Shown: piece by piece, positions 58,701 through 64,000 of the stretch
Numbering within the stretch: the first letter of the stretch is position 1
How the letters are laid out: every line of letters starts with the position of its first letter
DNA from: Bacillota bacterium
GTDB lineage: Bacteria > Bacillota > Desulfotomaculia > Desulfotomaculales > Ammonificaceae
Direction: 5' to 3'
Assembly: GCA_040755295.1 (NCBI GenBank)
Contig: JBFMBK010000008.1
Coordinates: forward strand, 1 to 64,000
DNA length: 64,000 nucleotides
Position numbers and translations under genes: made by a program
Notes under the pieces: generated by a model
What the model was told of the DNA's origin: nothing
Database searches by the model: none
What the model saw: the letters and a program-made list of their open reading frames with translations, nothing else

Positions 58701-58777
58701 TCACACTGGAAGACGACGGGGGTAGCCATTTCGTCGTATTTAGACTTGGGCCGGGCGGTGCCGTTGGAACTTCCTGA
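49787..58777 (+). CDS. Cyclic beta-glucan synthase-like protein (NdvB/ChvB type, GT84-GH94)
   Basis: A 2996-residue membrane enzyme. In order: N-terminal membrane segment (about 35-85); soluble region; membrane helices about 540-610; GT84 glycosyltransferase core with TLDADTELPHG near 753 and QHRWIRGDWQIAAW near 910; further helices to 1120; glycoamylase-like domain about 1420-1640 (FLYDPKRRLFTIGYNV, GTMFEYLMPMLL); two beta-sandwich regions (about 1680-2450); and a GH94 phosphorylase domain (2480-2980) with GTGDWNDGLSRVG near 2668 and GGWTWYTGSAGW. The NdvB family makes cyclic beta-1,2-glucan from UDP-glucose, the GH94 part trimming chain length. Here the linkage is unproven. The TTG start is weakly supported. 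Confidence 0.9.
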   Translation: MRSIRRSRFRRAGAVSSTPGGRIVVEDNGLSPHWGGLMGGLAALAVAAGYFLLLAPKHPGLATPEWITIAALTATGTLAGSLFRRWLDRGVRDSILERYRRWLITGETLVIAEAGDSQARTALAWLRETEEGQPTTFIIRPHPEIPGRVAEFRRRERYSPEQLKLYAATLADQHIGAPGARRPQPLWDHLRDCERMIDAITVDLAQAVRLEQGISISAEWLLDNAYVIQHQLADVRRNLSRQLYDFLPTLGIGPHLGEPRAYDLSAELVAHTDAELTEQDVVDFLRAYQRISPMTISELWALPLLLRFALIESLSYLSARIDEQQHEFEWADFWANRLLVAARRTPDRLLFMLAELAREYPDPPVVLADRLISQLQGESLALGPVLAWLELKWGQPVFDAIQQEERRHFADQSTIANGIGSLRLLARLDWRDVFEQVSLVDDILRAEPADVYRRMDFGTRDRYRHVIEEIARRSHGTELAVARAAVDLARGASSGCAAHVGYYLIDAGRPLLEGMFKYRPTVRQHLRMSIFRRPALTYLGSIALGTAVILAVPLVLAIPGGADLIRLALLFALCLLALVPASELAVQAVNFVVAMALFPHPLPKLAFADGIPDEWLTLIVIPTLLTSPESIREDLDRLEIRYLANRDANLRFALLADLVDAAERETPEDAALVEAAVRGIEQLNTRYPEHGFALFFRPRRWSETEQCWMGWERKRGKIEELNAWLIGEAEPSSDTLRPIAGDTALLEGVRFVITLDADTELPHGTARRLIGTLAHPLNLPQLAADGEGVTRGYTIIQPRVSTSLPSATATRFSRIFANSIGVDPYSQVISDLYQDVAGEGSYYGKGIYEVATLHRVLGGRFPTAKLLSHDLLEGAHVRVGMATDIELFDAFPGSYLAEIRRQHRWIRGDWQIAAWCGCSVPSANDRRVRNPLGALNRWKLLDNLRRSLVPVASVGLLLAGWFAFPGPAVPVSILVSLLVGSSLLVAPALRLIFWVPVQPRAVLTSKRAWRDQGVPWLRAVIGIVFLPHQAAVTLDAIARTFQRTLISRRHLLEWQTYKAGRHSRAGNLRLVGQLALISLASIGVGAGLLLVNPAAAYAATPFLLAWLLSPVVAAWLGNSRKSGVNLALGHADRQELRRIARETWRYFDDFVGPETNWLPPDNYQEAPRVELAERTSPTNIGLWLLATLAARDLGYLTADQAIERGQATMDTLERIERFDGHLLNWYNTRTLDPLVPRYVSTVDSGNLLASLWTLAQGYREMLSRPAIGPQALQGLADTLALVGVHQRQSSETRRRADTGPIAGAVQELSRLFGNPPDDPEAIAERLRAAIEPARELVRALRVDSPASRCQPVKAVESKAAYWATQVERQVLAWLDVVDRYSPFVERLGGPRSQRVALAADLVSRIERLISRVECFADEINMRFLYDPKRRLFTIGYNVSDRRFDSSYYDLLASEARMASLVAIARGDVPAEHWFALGRLFGTARGHRVLYSWSGTMFEYLMPMLLTRSYRHTLLYEASRETVGLQIDYGLQQGVPWGISESAFAAVDINHIYQYQAFGVPGLGLKRGLADDLVVAPYASALALMVDPEAALANLKRLGRLGLCGGYGYYESIDYTRRRQLSNQRGVVVHTYMVHHQGMTLLAIDNALNAAVMQSRFHADRRVQAIEPLLFERAPIAPLLVKATERGESPARLHMTGPIEPTAPIDASAPATHLLGNGVYTVMVTSAGGGFSRWRDVDVTRWRADTTLDSYGSFTYIRDLDRGTVWSATYQPMRKPASRYQARFTPDRAEFERRDFGIGVTTKIGVSPEDAVEIRHLTLANYSNGRRRLDVTSYVELALLAHGADLAHPAFGKLFVETEFLPEQGALLARRNPRSMQDPAVWASHFLSLPTSPDLTIANTGYETDRECFLGRGRSLENPLGLEAKLTGKVGPVLDPIFSLRCEVVLDPGERVELAFVTGAAASREEMLVLVDKYRNHHIVHSALEAAVSLGQSVARQLCVTGDDLRRFQQLAGPLLYPSARLRASDAQLRRNRLGQSGLWGHGISGDLPILLVTIGDRRDMEVVREALLAHAYWRRLGFRADLVILNEEAGGYAQPLQEDLRQVIQHHAASTPLDQPGGIFLRSAAPLADKDSALLLAVARAVLVAARGPLVQQLRITTERRELPPPLTVGRRGSEEPSMPLPFLELPYFNGLGGFTPDGREYAIYLGPGTRTPAPWVNVLANPGFGAIVSESGSGFVWAANSQTNRLTSWSNDPVGDPPVEAIYIRDDHLGVFWTPTAVPIRELDAYRARHGQGYTLFEHNSHAVEQELLTFVPLDETGGAPVRIQRLRLRNRSSRRRRFSVFAYADWVLGTNREDTQMHVVTTWDAVSRTVIARNAYHPDFANRVAFASASPSPLSFTADRTEFLGRNGSYAQPAALARQMLSGEAGAGLDPGVALQVVVEIEPGQETEITFLLGEAADTVEAQRLVERFRDPVRVEQAFQETRAWWDHLLGTIQVETPDPAVNFLLNRWLLYQALSCRIWARSGFYQSSGAIGFRDQLQDCLALAYAMPEVARQQILAAASRQFIEGDVQHWWHPQSGAGVRTRVSDDLLWLPYATVQYVRVTGDVRILDEMTPFIEGPPLADGEPEAYFVPRISLDSHSLLEHCRRAIAQGITSGAHGLPLIGTGDWNDGLSRVGAEGRGESVWLAWFLIDVLSGFAELLEGCGQSAEAREYRERAERLATTVEEQAWDGDWYRRAYFDDGTPLGSRQSAEAQIDSMPQSWAIISKAADPSRAEKAMRAVEERLVRSADGLVLLFSPPFDKSPVDPGYIKAYPPGVRENGGQYTHAALWVAMAFARQGEGDKAVEILGMLNPVEHSRTTETAERYRVEPYVVAADVYSLEGRVGQGGWTWYTGSAGWMYRVWLEEVLGLKLRGNELRLDPVIPTNWPGFTLRCRLGGARYEIRAENPDHVGRGVTWVEVDGRRLHGQTITLEDDGGSHFVVFRLGPGGAVGTS

Positions 58778-59013
58778 CAGGAAACTATCTCAGATGATTG
58801 GTTGAAAATGCGTCGCGCAAGTTCTCAACTTTATCCGTGCCGAAAACTTGTAAAAAGGGGTCGAAACGCTTGTTTTGGGCCGGTTTTTGGTTCCCAACAT
58901 TATTATTGACGCCCGGTTACTTGGTGTGACCGAAAATAGAGAAAGCGTCCTCCTGGCCCTTCAGAATTGATTTCTCTCGACAGATTGATTTCTCGCGGCA
59001 GGAGGAAATTGAT

Positions 59014-59050
59014 ATAAAAAAAGCCTTACTGTTTTAGAAGGCTTTTTTTA
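59014..59050. terminator. Bidirectional hairpin terminator
   Basis: AAAAAAAGCCTT and AAGGCTTTTTTT arms flank a short loop, so T-runs occur on both strands. It lies between the glucan synthase and the zinc-ribbon gene. Confidence 0.75.
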
Positions 59051-59135
59051 CTAACGTCACTTTTAAATAAGTACTGGCTCGCGCGGGCGCTTTGAAAGTG
59101 CTTACTGTAGTAAACCGGCTTAGAGCCGTCAAGTT

Positions 59136-59339
59136 TTACGTCATTAGGGTATGCAACCTTTTAATTGACAAATACAGACTATAACCGCGGCTGTTATTTT
59201 TACGGATCGCCCGGCAGGTGCGGCACCATGTAGGTTTGTTCTCAAACCCCTCGGTCGCGAAGAACTCCTGCTCGCCGGCGGTGAATGTGAAGTTTTCTCC
59301 ACACTCGCCACATCTCAACGTCTTATCAGAAAACACCAA
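59136..59339 (-). CDS. Zinc-ribbon protein (zf_Tbcl family)
   Basis: A 67-residue protein with LRCGECGENFTFTAGEQEFF and PTWCRTCRAIRK, the two CXXC pairs of the family whose consensus reads DKTLxCxxCGxEFxFTxGEQEFY. AAGGAGGGATGATT precedes the TTG start. The role is not known; members are common in Clostridia, often with cold-shock or ribosome-linked genes. Confidence 0.85.
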   Translation of the reverse strand: MVFSDKTLRCGECGENFTFTAGEQEFFATEGFENKPTWCRTCRAIRKNNSRGYSLYLSIKRLHTLMT

Positions 59340-59554
59340 ATCATCCCTCCTTTTAATGCTTTGCCCCTAAGTTTTTGGCAACTCCGGCCAGTTTAAAACA
59401 ACCGTTCCGGATGCGAGATCCCGGAGAGATGGTTCAATTAGCTGAAAGTAGTTCAACCTTGTCGAGACAATATGATTATACCATGTTTCCAACTTAGTAA
59501 GCAACTCCTATATTTACCATAAACAGGTCCCGGCAGGCACTTTCCCTATTGCCT

Positions 59555-59677
59555 CTACACCTTCTCCAACTGCCAGAGCTGAAGGTACTGCAATTCTTTC
59601 AGCCGGCGCAAAAGACACCGCCGCTCCTTAGGATCGTTGACCTAATCAAGCTCGCTGTGAACGTCGCATAATTGCCA
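59555..59677 (-). pseudogene. Decayed small ORF with internal stop
   Basis: One minus-strand frame reads WQLCDVHSELD, a TAG stop, then VNDPKERRCLLRRLKELQYL and QLWQLEKV. The amphipathic, codon-like second half suggests a former gene broken by a stop codon, with no recognised family. Weak evidence. The rest of 59340-59554 shows nothing. Confidence 0.3.
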
Positions 59678-59819
59678 TTATCCGTCATTAGAAGACCTTT
59701 TATAACGAATAATTTGTCTTAATCCTATATGCTGGGTGGCGAATTGAACGACGCATAAGGATATGAAGAGGTTTCAAGCCGACCCTTTAGAAAATCAGGC
59801 AGATGGCATAGTTGAGGCT

Positions 59820-59937
59820 CTTTCAGTCCCCTTGTCGTCGGGGTTATCGGTGCTACCTGCAACCAGAGATGGATAAGTTGGTGGCGCGGTACGGCCTTGC
59901 TTTCAGTCCCCTTGTCGTCGGGGTTATCGATGCTACC
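59820..59937 (-). CRISPR. Two-repeat CRISPR-like array
   Basis: Two 38-base repeats (59820-59857 and 59900-59937) differ at one base and are separated by a 42-base unique spacer. Each contains an internal CCCCTTGTCGTCGGGG hairpin. Read on the minus strand the repeat ends GGGGACTGAAAG, typical of type I/III repeats. No further repeats are seen at the expected positions to either side, and no cas gene is in the window. It may be a remnant or a solitary mini-array, or a short tandem repeat of other origin. Confidence 0.55.
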
Positions 59938-60064
59938 GTTTCGGCGAAACCGCCGCGGAAGGTAGAACCCTTGTAGGGCGGCAGGGAAAGACCCTGCCGC
60001 CCGGCGCTGAGTTGAACGTCGTAACGGATAAGAACAAGTCTTTGCGGGCATGGAATGTCGCTCA

Positions 60065-60345
60065 AACCGTCACCTTATTTTAATAAATCATTAACACTTG
60101 ACTTTTTTCGCCAGGCTGGTCTTATTTTCCTGACGTAATTCGCAAAACTGCCGTGACCGTGCGCGTCCGCGTAACTTTCATGCCGTCCAGGAAGACGGCT
60201 TCAGTCACTTCTCGCTGGGTCCGGGAAAGCGTTATGCAGGGCGGCCATGTTGGTTGGTAGCACGGTTTATCCGATTGGTCCTCAAATCATCAGTTAAACG
60301 GTTTGCGGCTTTTGCTGCGCTGTAACTCCTTCTTAAGTCGCAAAT
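60065..60345. other. Gap between CRISPR-like repeats and rnpB
   Basis: The first part is AT-rich. One minus-strand frame gives about 55 residues without a start, ending TEAVFLDGMKVTRTRTVTAV, LRITSGK and a stop. This may be another gene fragment. No complete gene seen. Confidence 0.35.
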
Positions 60346-60384
60346 AAATAAGCCGAACCGCGGATTATAGCGCGATTCGGCGCG
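60346..60384 (-). terminator. rnpB terminator
   Basis: Minus-strand stem GCCGAATCGCG / CGCGGTTCGGC followed by TTATTTATTT, immediately after the mature 3' end of RNase P RNA. Confidence 0.85.
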
Positions 60385-60410
60385 GGTAAGCAAACCTGTA
60401 AGCCGAGTTC
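60346..60410 (-). repeat. rnpB 3' end, partner of the orphan copy (right island border)
   Basis: Pairs with 47763-47827: 60 of 65 positions are identical by eye, same orientation. It covers the terminator and the last about 25 bases of RNase P RNA. Confidence 0.9.
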
Positions 60411-60817
60411 TGTCTTGGATGGTCATTTCTCTAGGACACCGGTTACCCGGGTGCCTCAAGCAACCTACCCGGGGACGGAGCGGGCCGCTCCATGGTCCCC
60501 CTATGCGGTCTTGCTCCGGATGGGGTTTACCTAGCCGGCCGGTCACCCGGCCGCTGGTGCGCTCTTACCGCACCGTTGCACCCTTATCCAGCACTCAACT
60601 CTAGAGTCGTTAAGTCTACCTTTCAGCCACATAACACTCCCAACTCAAAGGCAGCCTTTCAACCACCGGGTTGAGTGCTGGACGGTCTACATTTCTGTGG
60701 CACTTTCCCTGGGGTCGCCCCCGCTGGGTGTTACCCAGCACCCTGCCCTGCGGAGCTCGGACTTTCCTCAGGCACGGCCTTTCGGCGCTTGTGCCCGCGA
60801 CCACCCGGTTTACTTAC
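60386..60817 (-). ncRNA. rnpB: RNase P RNA, class A
   Basis: The catalytic RNA that matures tRNA 5' ends. Minus strand: P1 is formed by GTAAGTAAACC at the 5' end and GGTTTGCTTAC at the 3' end. The universal GAGGAAAGTCCGAGCTCC follows, then GGGTAACACCCAG, GTGCAACGGTGCGGTAAGAG, GGTAAACCCCATCCGGAGCA and the closing ACAGAACTCGGCTTAC. Length about 432 nt. The features fit the ancestral A type. Confidence 0.97.
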
Positions 60818-60842
60818 CCTTTATTAAGTATAACCCTCTGTC

Positions 60843-61568
60843 TTATTTATTGCAAATGCGGGCCGTAACGCGTCGGATTTCCGCAAGCCGCTCCAGCAGC
60901 TCTTCCTTTCGGGCTTCAGTTTCCTCGCGTACGGAATGATAAAGCCCTTCCAACTCATACCGGTACCGCGCCTCGATCGATTCGAGCAACCTTCCCAGCA
61001 GCGGGTGTCCGCGGGACAGAAGAACGGGCCCGGCCTCTTCCTCCAGCCGGCTTAGCTCCCGCCCCCCGCCCGGCGCCGCCGCAATCGCCTGGTAAAGCCT
61101 TTTCCGCTCCTCGACCAATTCCTCCGCCTCAATCCGCCAACCGTTGGCAGCCAGCCAGCGGCGTACGAAGGCAGCGCGGTTCATGGGCTGCAGGACCAAC
61201 CATCCTGCGTCCCGCGCCGTCGCCGCGCCCGCTTCGAGTATCGCCGCAATCGTCTCCCCGCCCAGGCCCGCGATCACAATTACCTGGACCTCGCCGGCGG
61301 AAAGCGCCGCCAGACCGTCCCCGGTCCGGACCTCAATCCGTTCCTCCAGCCCCGCTGCCGCCACGGCGCGCCGTGCAGCCGCGGCCGGTCCCGCCTTCTT
61401 CTCCACGGCTATCGCCCGCGCTGCAACCCCCCTGCCAATCAGGTAAAGAGGCAGAAGCGCGTGGTCAGTGCCGATGTCCGCCACACACCGCGTCACCGGG
61501 ACTAGCCCGGCCGTTGTTTTAAGGCGGGGATGCAGGCTGAAAATAGTATTAACCCCCTCAGGTTGCAT
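60843..61568 (-). CDS. trmK: tRNA (adenine(22)-N(1))-methyltransferase
   Basis: A 241-residue SAM-dependent enzyme that methylates A22 of tRNA. N-terminal Rossmann motif VTRCVADIGTDHALLPLYLI; then VIVIAGLGGETIAAILEAG and the LVLQPMNRAAFVRRWLAANG motif that is diagnostic for TrmK. The C-terminal 60 residues are a charged coiled coil typical of the family. It lies 25 bases upstream of rnpB in the same direction. Confidence 0.93.
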   Translation of the reverse strand: MQPEGVNTIFSLHPRLKTTAGLVPVTRCVADIGTDHALLPLYLIGRGVAARAIAVEKKAGPAAAARRAVAAAGLEERIEVRTGDGLAALSAGEVQVIVIAGLGGETIAAILEAGAATARDAGWLVLQPMNRAAFVRRWLAANGWRIEAEELVEERKRLYQAIAAAPGGGRELSRLEEEAGPVLLSRGHPLLGRLLESIEARYRYELEGLYHSVREETEARKEELLERLAEIRRVTARICNK

Positions 61569-61794
61569 CTAACTGCCGCAGGCGGCAGGCCTATAACCAT
61601 TCAGCCGCTTGGTGTTTCGGTGACTGTTGAATCTCTCAACCATTACTTAATTCTAATTCAAGGACCAAATGAAAAACAATCCGAACACAAAAAACCGCCT
61701 GGTTCATACCGACGGTTTTACTTTAGAAAATATCCTACAACATCGCTTCAAGCCCGGCCTCTTACTCCATTACCCTCCCCTTCAACAACCGGTG

Positions 61795-61929
61795 TTATTC
61801 ATTCAAAACCGCGTCAAGCATCCGGCTTGCCGTTGCAACCTCCGGATCCCTTATACCCCTGACCTTCACCAATTCTTCCAATCCGCGGCGCAAATCTTCG
61901 ATCTTCTTCAAGATTTCTCTAAGCTCCAT
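61795..61929 (-). CDS. Spo0E-like aspartyl-phosphate phosphatase peptide
   Basis: A 44-residue peptide. Spo0E proteins dephosphorylate Spo0A-P and delay sporulation. It has a coiled-coil IEDLRRGLEELVKVRG, then VATASRMLDAVLNE, matching the Spo0E signature S-X-X-L-D-X-X-(I/L)-N. GGAGGGGGTACG precedes the ATG at 61929; the longer frame to 62112 is rejected. Confidence 0.85.
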   Translation of the reverse strand: MELREILKKIEDLRRGLEELVKVRGIRDPEVATASRMLDAVLNE

Positions 61930-62238
61930 CGTACCCCCTCCAAGCCCACCGGATAGCATTAACTTGATGAGCTGACAAGATACACTAAGCGTGAAGCGGG
62001 CGTAAAAAGGCCGCCGCGGCTGCAGTAAAACCGTCTTCAATAGAACCGGCGCCCGAAAACGGACGGCTGCTCGCCGTCGGGTAGGCTCCGTTGCTTTTAA
62101 TATTGTATACATGAGACATTCCGGTAAAGAGCAAACGGTTTCGGCCGATTATTTGTTTAAGAACCGAACGCACCGCGACCCGAAGTGGCTGCCATCAGCG
62201 CTGGACAAAATGGTTGCCGGAGAAAGGGGAAGTGCGTC

Positions 62239-62586
62239 ATGCAAAAGTTAAAAATGTTGACCCAAAAATTCATTCATGAACTTTACCTTGTGATTCAGGG
62301 AAGTATCCACGCGTATCTTGCCGTAACCGAAAAAGTTCCCGAAGAGAAAAAGGGAACCGCCTGGGACGAATACAACACGGCATTCGACGAACACATTGTC
62401 CCCCAGTTGCTGGAGGTCCTCGAGAGGAACAGGTGCGGTACAGCGGAACTCTGCCACGCCTCGCTGAAGCTGTTGGAAATCAGCGCGCGGGCCGTGGAGT
62501 CGATGCAGACCGGCGAAGATACCGCCAAAAGCACCAGGAGCGCCGAGGATGGGAACGTCTTATCCTGGTTTATCTCTGTTCATTGA
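62239..62586 (+). CDS. Hypothetical protein (115 aa)
   Basis: A mostly helical, soluble-looking protein of unknown family (MQKLKMLTQKFIHELYLVIQ start). The ATG at 62239 is favoured over 62185 because of an upstream AGAAAGGGGAAGTGCGTC. It is flanked on both sides by minus-strand Spo0E-like genes, which suggests but does not prove a role in sporulation or phosphorelay control. A terminator overlaps the next gene's 3' end. Confidence 0.6.
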   Translation: MQKLKMLTQKFIHELYLVIQGSIHAYLAVTEKVPEEKKGTAWDEYNTAFDEHIVPQLLEVLERNRCGTAELCHASLKLLEISARAVESMQTGEDTAKSTRSAEDGNVLSWFISVH

Positions 62587-62615
62587 TTATGGACGACCTA
62601 TTAACACTCATACAT

Positions 62616-62640
62616 AAGCCGCCTCACCGGCGGCTTTTTC
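62616..62640 (+). terminator. Rho-independent terminator
   Basis: Plus-strand stem AAGCCGCC / GGCGGCTTTTT with a TCACC-type loop, 30 bases after the preceding stop. It overlaps the stop codon of the convergent Spo0E-like gene. Confidence 0.8.
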
Positions 62641-62818
62641 CTTTATTCTTGCTTTCCTCCACCAACCGGTAGTACTTGTTAATCATGGCGTCTAAAGCCC
62701 GGCTGGCCTCCGCAACCTCCTGATCGGCAAGCCCTTTGACGGTTACCAAATCACACAGACCCCTGCGCAGGTCCTCGATACGCGTCAATATTTTGCGTTC
62801 AGAAATTGAATAAGCCAT
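62624..62818 (-). CDS. Second Spo0E-like peptide
   Basis: A 64-residue peptide with the coiled-coil RIEDLRRGLCDLVTVKG, then VAEASRALDAMINKYYRL, the family signature with SxxLDxxIN. It resembles its neighbour at 61.8-61.9 kb (shared EDLRRGL, V.VKG/V.VRG), so the two probably arose by duplication. It adds a basic C-terminal tail (ESKNKGKSRR). Confidence 0.85.
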   Translation of the reverse strand: MAYSISERKILTRIEDLRRGLCDLVTVKGLADQEVAEASRALDAMINKYYRLVEESKNKGKSRR

Positions 62819-63039
62819 GAAGTTACAAATCCCGCCTCTCCTTTCTCTATTCGGACTGAGGTTTATTATTCTTTACTGGAAAAGACCTCGAAAAAATTCA
62901 ACGGCTTTCTATCAGCCGGGCAGAAGGTTAGGTTTCGAAAAAATTCTGAATAAAAAACCAAAAAAGAGTCAACATTTATTCTGTAAAACGCACTTACCGT
63001 AAAACCTATAACAGATGCGGTAATGGAAGGAGGGGAAAG

Positions 63040-63282
63040 ATGGACCGGGGTGAATTTGCCCGCAAACTAGGCTTCAGGGACGCCGATGCCTTGGACGACG
63101 CTTCAGAATCTCTCGATGAAGGATATGGTTCCGCTTCTTATATCACAAACCTCCCTGACGGCCGCTGGGCCGTATGGGAAGACGCCGAACCTTCCGGGGT
63201 TTCTTATCACGATACGCGCGAGGAAGCCGAGGATACAGTCAGGACGGGCTTATATGAAGAAGACCTTGGAGATGAAGAGTAA
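63040..63282 (+). CDS. Hypothetical acidic protein (80 aa)
   Basis: A soluble, highly acidic protein (EEAEDTV and the DLGDEE end) with ITNLPDGRWAVWEDAEPSG in the middle; no family recognised. GGAGGGGAAAG precedes the ATG and a terminator follows, so it is a plausible stand-alone gene. Confidence 0.65.
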   Translation: MDRGEFARKLGFRDADALDDASESLDEGYGSASYITNLPDGRWAVWEDAEPSGVSYHDTREEAEDTVRTGLYEEDLGDEE

Positions 63283-63306
63283 AGAGGAACCTGCTTATGA
63301 TTCCTT

Positions 63307-63331
63307 GCCGCCGGTGGCGGCTTTTATTTTT
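63307..63331 (+). terminator. Rho-independent terminator
   Basis: GCCGCC / GGCGGC stem with a GGT loop, followed by TTTTATTTTT on the plus strand, 25 bases after the acidic protein gene. The remaining gap to 63490 shows no gene. Confidence 0.85.
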
Positions 63332-63490
63332 AAAGGCCGCCTGTAGATTCAAACCCGTTTCTAAACAGGCCCATCATATCGGTGCAGCCCAAACCACCCC
63401 GACCGGGGAACCTCTTCGATAACCGGCGACGACATGCGCAACCTGTTTATCAACCAGCTTGACGACCAGTCCTGACGCCTTAGGGCCTGC

Positions 63491-63922
63491 TTATTCCGGG
63501 ATCTCACTGTAACCGCAACCCGGCAGCAGCCATCTTTTCGCTTGCGGACCGCCTCCGTACCAGGGATATTCCCGGCAGATCCGCGGCTTTGTGCCGGAGT
63601 CTAATTGAAGCTGGCACAGCCTGTCGTGGTTCAGGTACTCGCAAGCCCAGTAATGACCGTTCGGCCAGCCCGGAGAACCAACAACTGCGGGGGAGCGCGC
63701 ACGCGCTTCCTCAGGGGTCAAACGTCTGCAGTGGCGGACAATAAAAACAGCGTCGCTCTCAAGCATCGTCAACCCCAGAGCTTCGTCTTCCAGCGCCTTT
63801 TTTAAAAGCGCTTCGGAATCCAGTTGAGTATAGAACGCGGTACAGCATTGGCCGCAGCATTTGCATTTTCTCACAGGTACATCTCCTTCCTCTTCAAGCC
63901 AAACACTCCTGACTTCATTCAT
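63491..63922 (-). CDS. YkgJ-family cysteine cluster protein
   Basis: A 143-residue protein with the CxxCxxCC motif in KCKCCGQCCTAFYTQ and further conserved Cys in ACEYLNHDRLCQLQ and KPRICREYPW. The family binds Fe-S or zinc, with no proven function. Its last about 80 bases to the window edge hold nothing identifiable. Confidence 0.85.
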   Translation of the reverse strand: MNEVRSVWLEEEGDVPVRKCKCCGQCCTAFYTQLDSEALLKKALEDEALGLTMLESDAVFIVRHCRRLTPEEARARSPAVVGSPGWPNGHYWACEYLNHDRLCQLQLDSGTKPRICREYPWYGGGPQAKRWLLPGCGYSEIPE

Positions 63923-64000
63923 TGCTCTAATTTTACCAGATGATGCTAAAACGAACTACAATTATCCCTTTGCGGTCAGATTATTTTGATTCTCATCTCC

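Noticed and set aside
59725-60051. Minus-strand 108-codon frame over the CRISPR-like repeats
   Set aside because: The translation contains the same peptide phrase twice because of the DNA repeat, with no domain or ribosome site.
60232-60546. Minus-strand 104-codon frame overlapping rnpB
   Set aside because: It reads through the rnpB 3' domain and terminator; shares its sequence with the frame above because of the repeat.

Overview
The window looks like a chromosomal segment of an endospore-forming, anaerobic, moderately GC-rich Firmicute, most like the Peptococcaceae (Desulfotomaculum/Pelotomaculum type). This is inferred from a T-box leader on the branched-chain amino acid operon, a glmS ribozyme, a class-A RNase P RNA, two Spo0E-like peptides, TrmK and a large arsenic locus. 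No tRNA, rRNA or complete insertion sequence was seen. Layout: 0-15.9 kb is a mosaic of short transcription units: membrane proteins of unknown role, an AraC/GyrI regulator, a multicopper oxidase, a 2-hydroxyacid dehydrogenase, a lipoprotein-type agmatine deiminase relative, a CPBP protease, a RibD-C reductase, a SatD/DUF3307 pair, a nitroreductase, and a PEP-synthase/rifampicin-phosphotransferase-like enzyme with a TetR gene. 16.1-23.8 kb is a plus-strand arsenic locus: ArsR, an Fe-S protein, two ACR3/BASS carriers, a thioredoxin-fold protein, a DGC zinc protein, an ArsP-like permease and an ArsE/ArsF/ArsG-like set. It would cover inorganic arsenite and organoarsenicals. 24.3-28.3 kb holds glmM and glmS with a glmS ribozyme between them. 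28.4-42.0 kb is the minus-strand operon ilvE-ilvD-ilvB-ilvN-ilvC-ilvB2-leuA-leuC-leuD-cimA, read from one promoter through a T-box with a probable isoleucine specifier. leuB is not in the cluster. 42.3-47.5 kb has an EEP-family nuclease/phosphatase, a 3-methyladenine glycosylase and a five-PAS histidine kinase.

47.76-60.41 kb is bounded by two direct copies of the 3' end of rnpB. One belongs to the intact gene at 60.4-60.8 kb; the other is a 65-bp orphan. Between them lie a truncated glpX, ribosomal protein L25, a winged-helix regulator, a 2996-residue cyclic beta-glucan synthase-like protein, a zinc-ribbon peptide, gene remnants and a two-repeat CRISPR-like array. It resembles an old integrative island that lost its integrase. 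60.8-64 kb has trmK, two small Spo0E-like genes and small unknown proteins.

Three repeat families stand out between the genes. The first is a roughly 160-230 bp structured element in five copies, one inside the ilv T-box leader and one between the glmS ribozyme and glmS. The second is a set of degenerate arrays with strict 7-nt periodicity, mostly starting at stop codons and often folded into long palindromes. The third is a CACAGAG-type short repeat. The first two are the best candidates for something not yet described.
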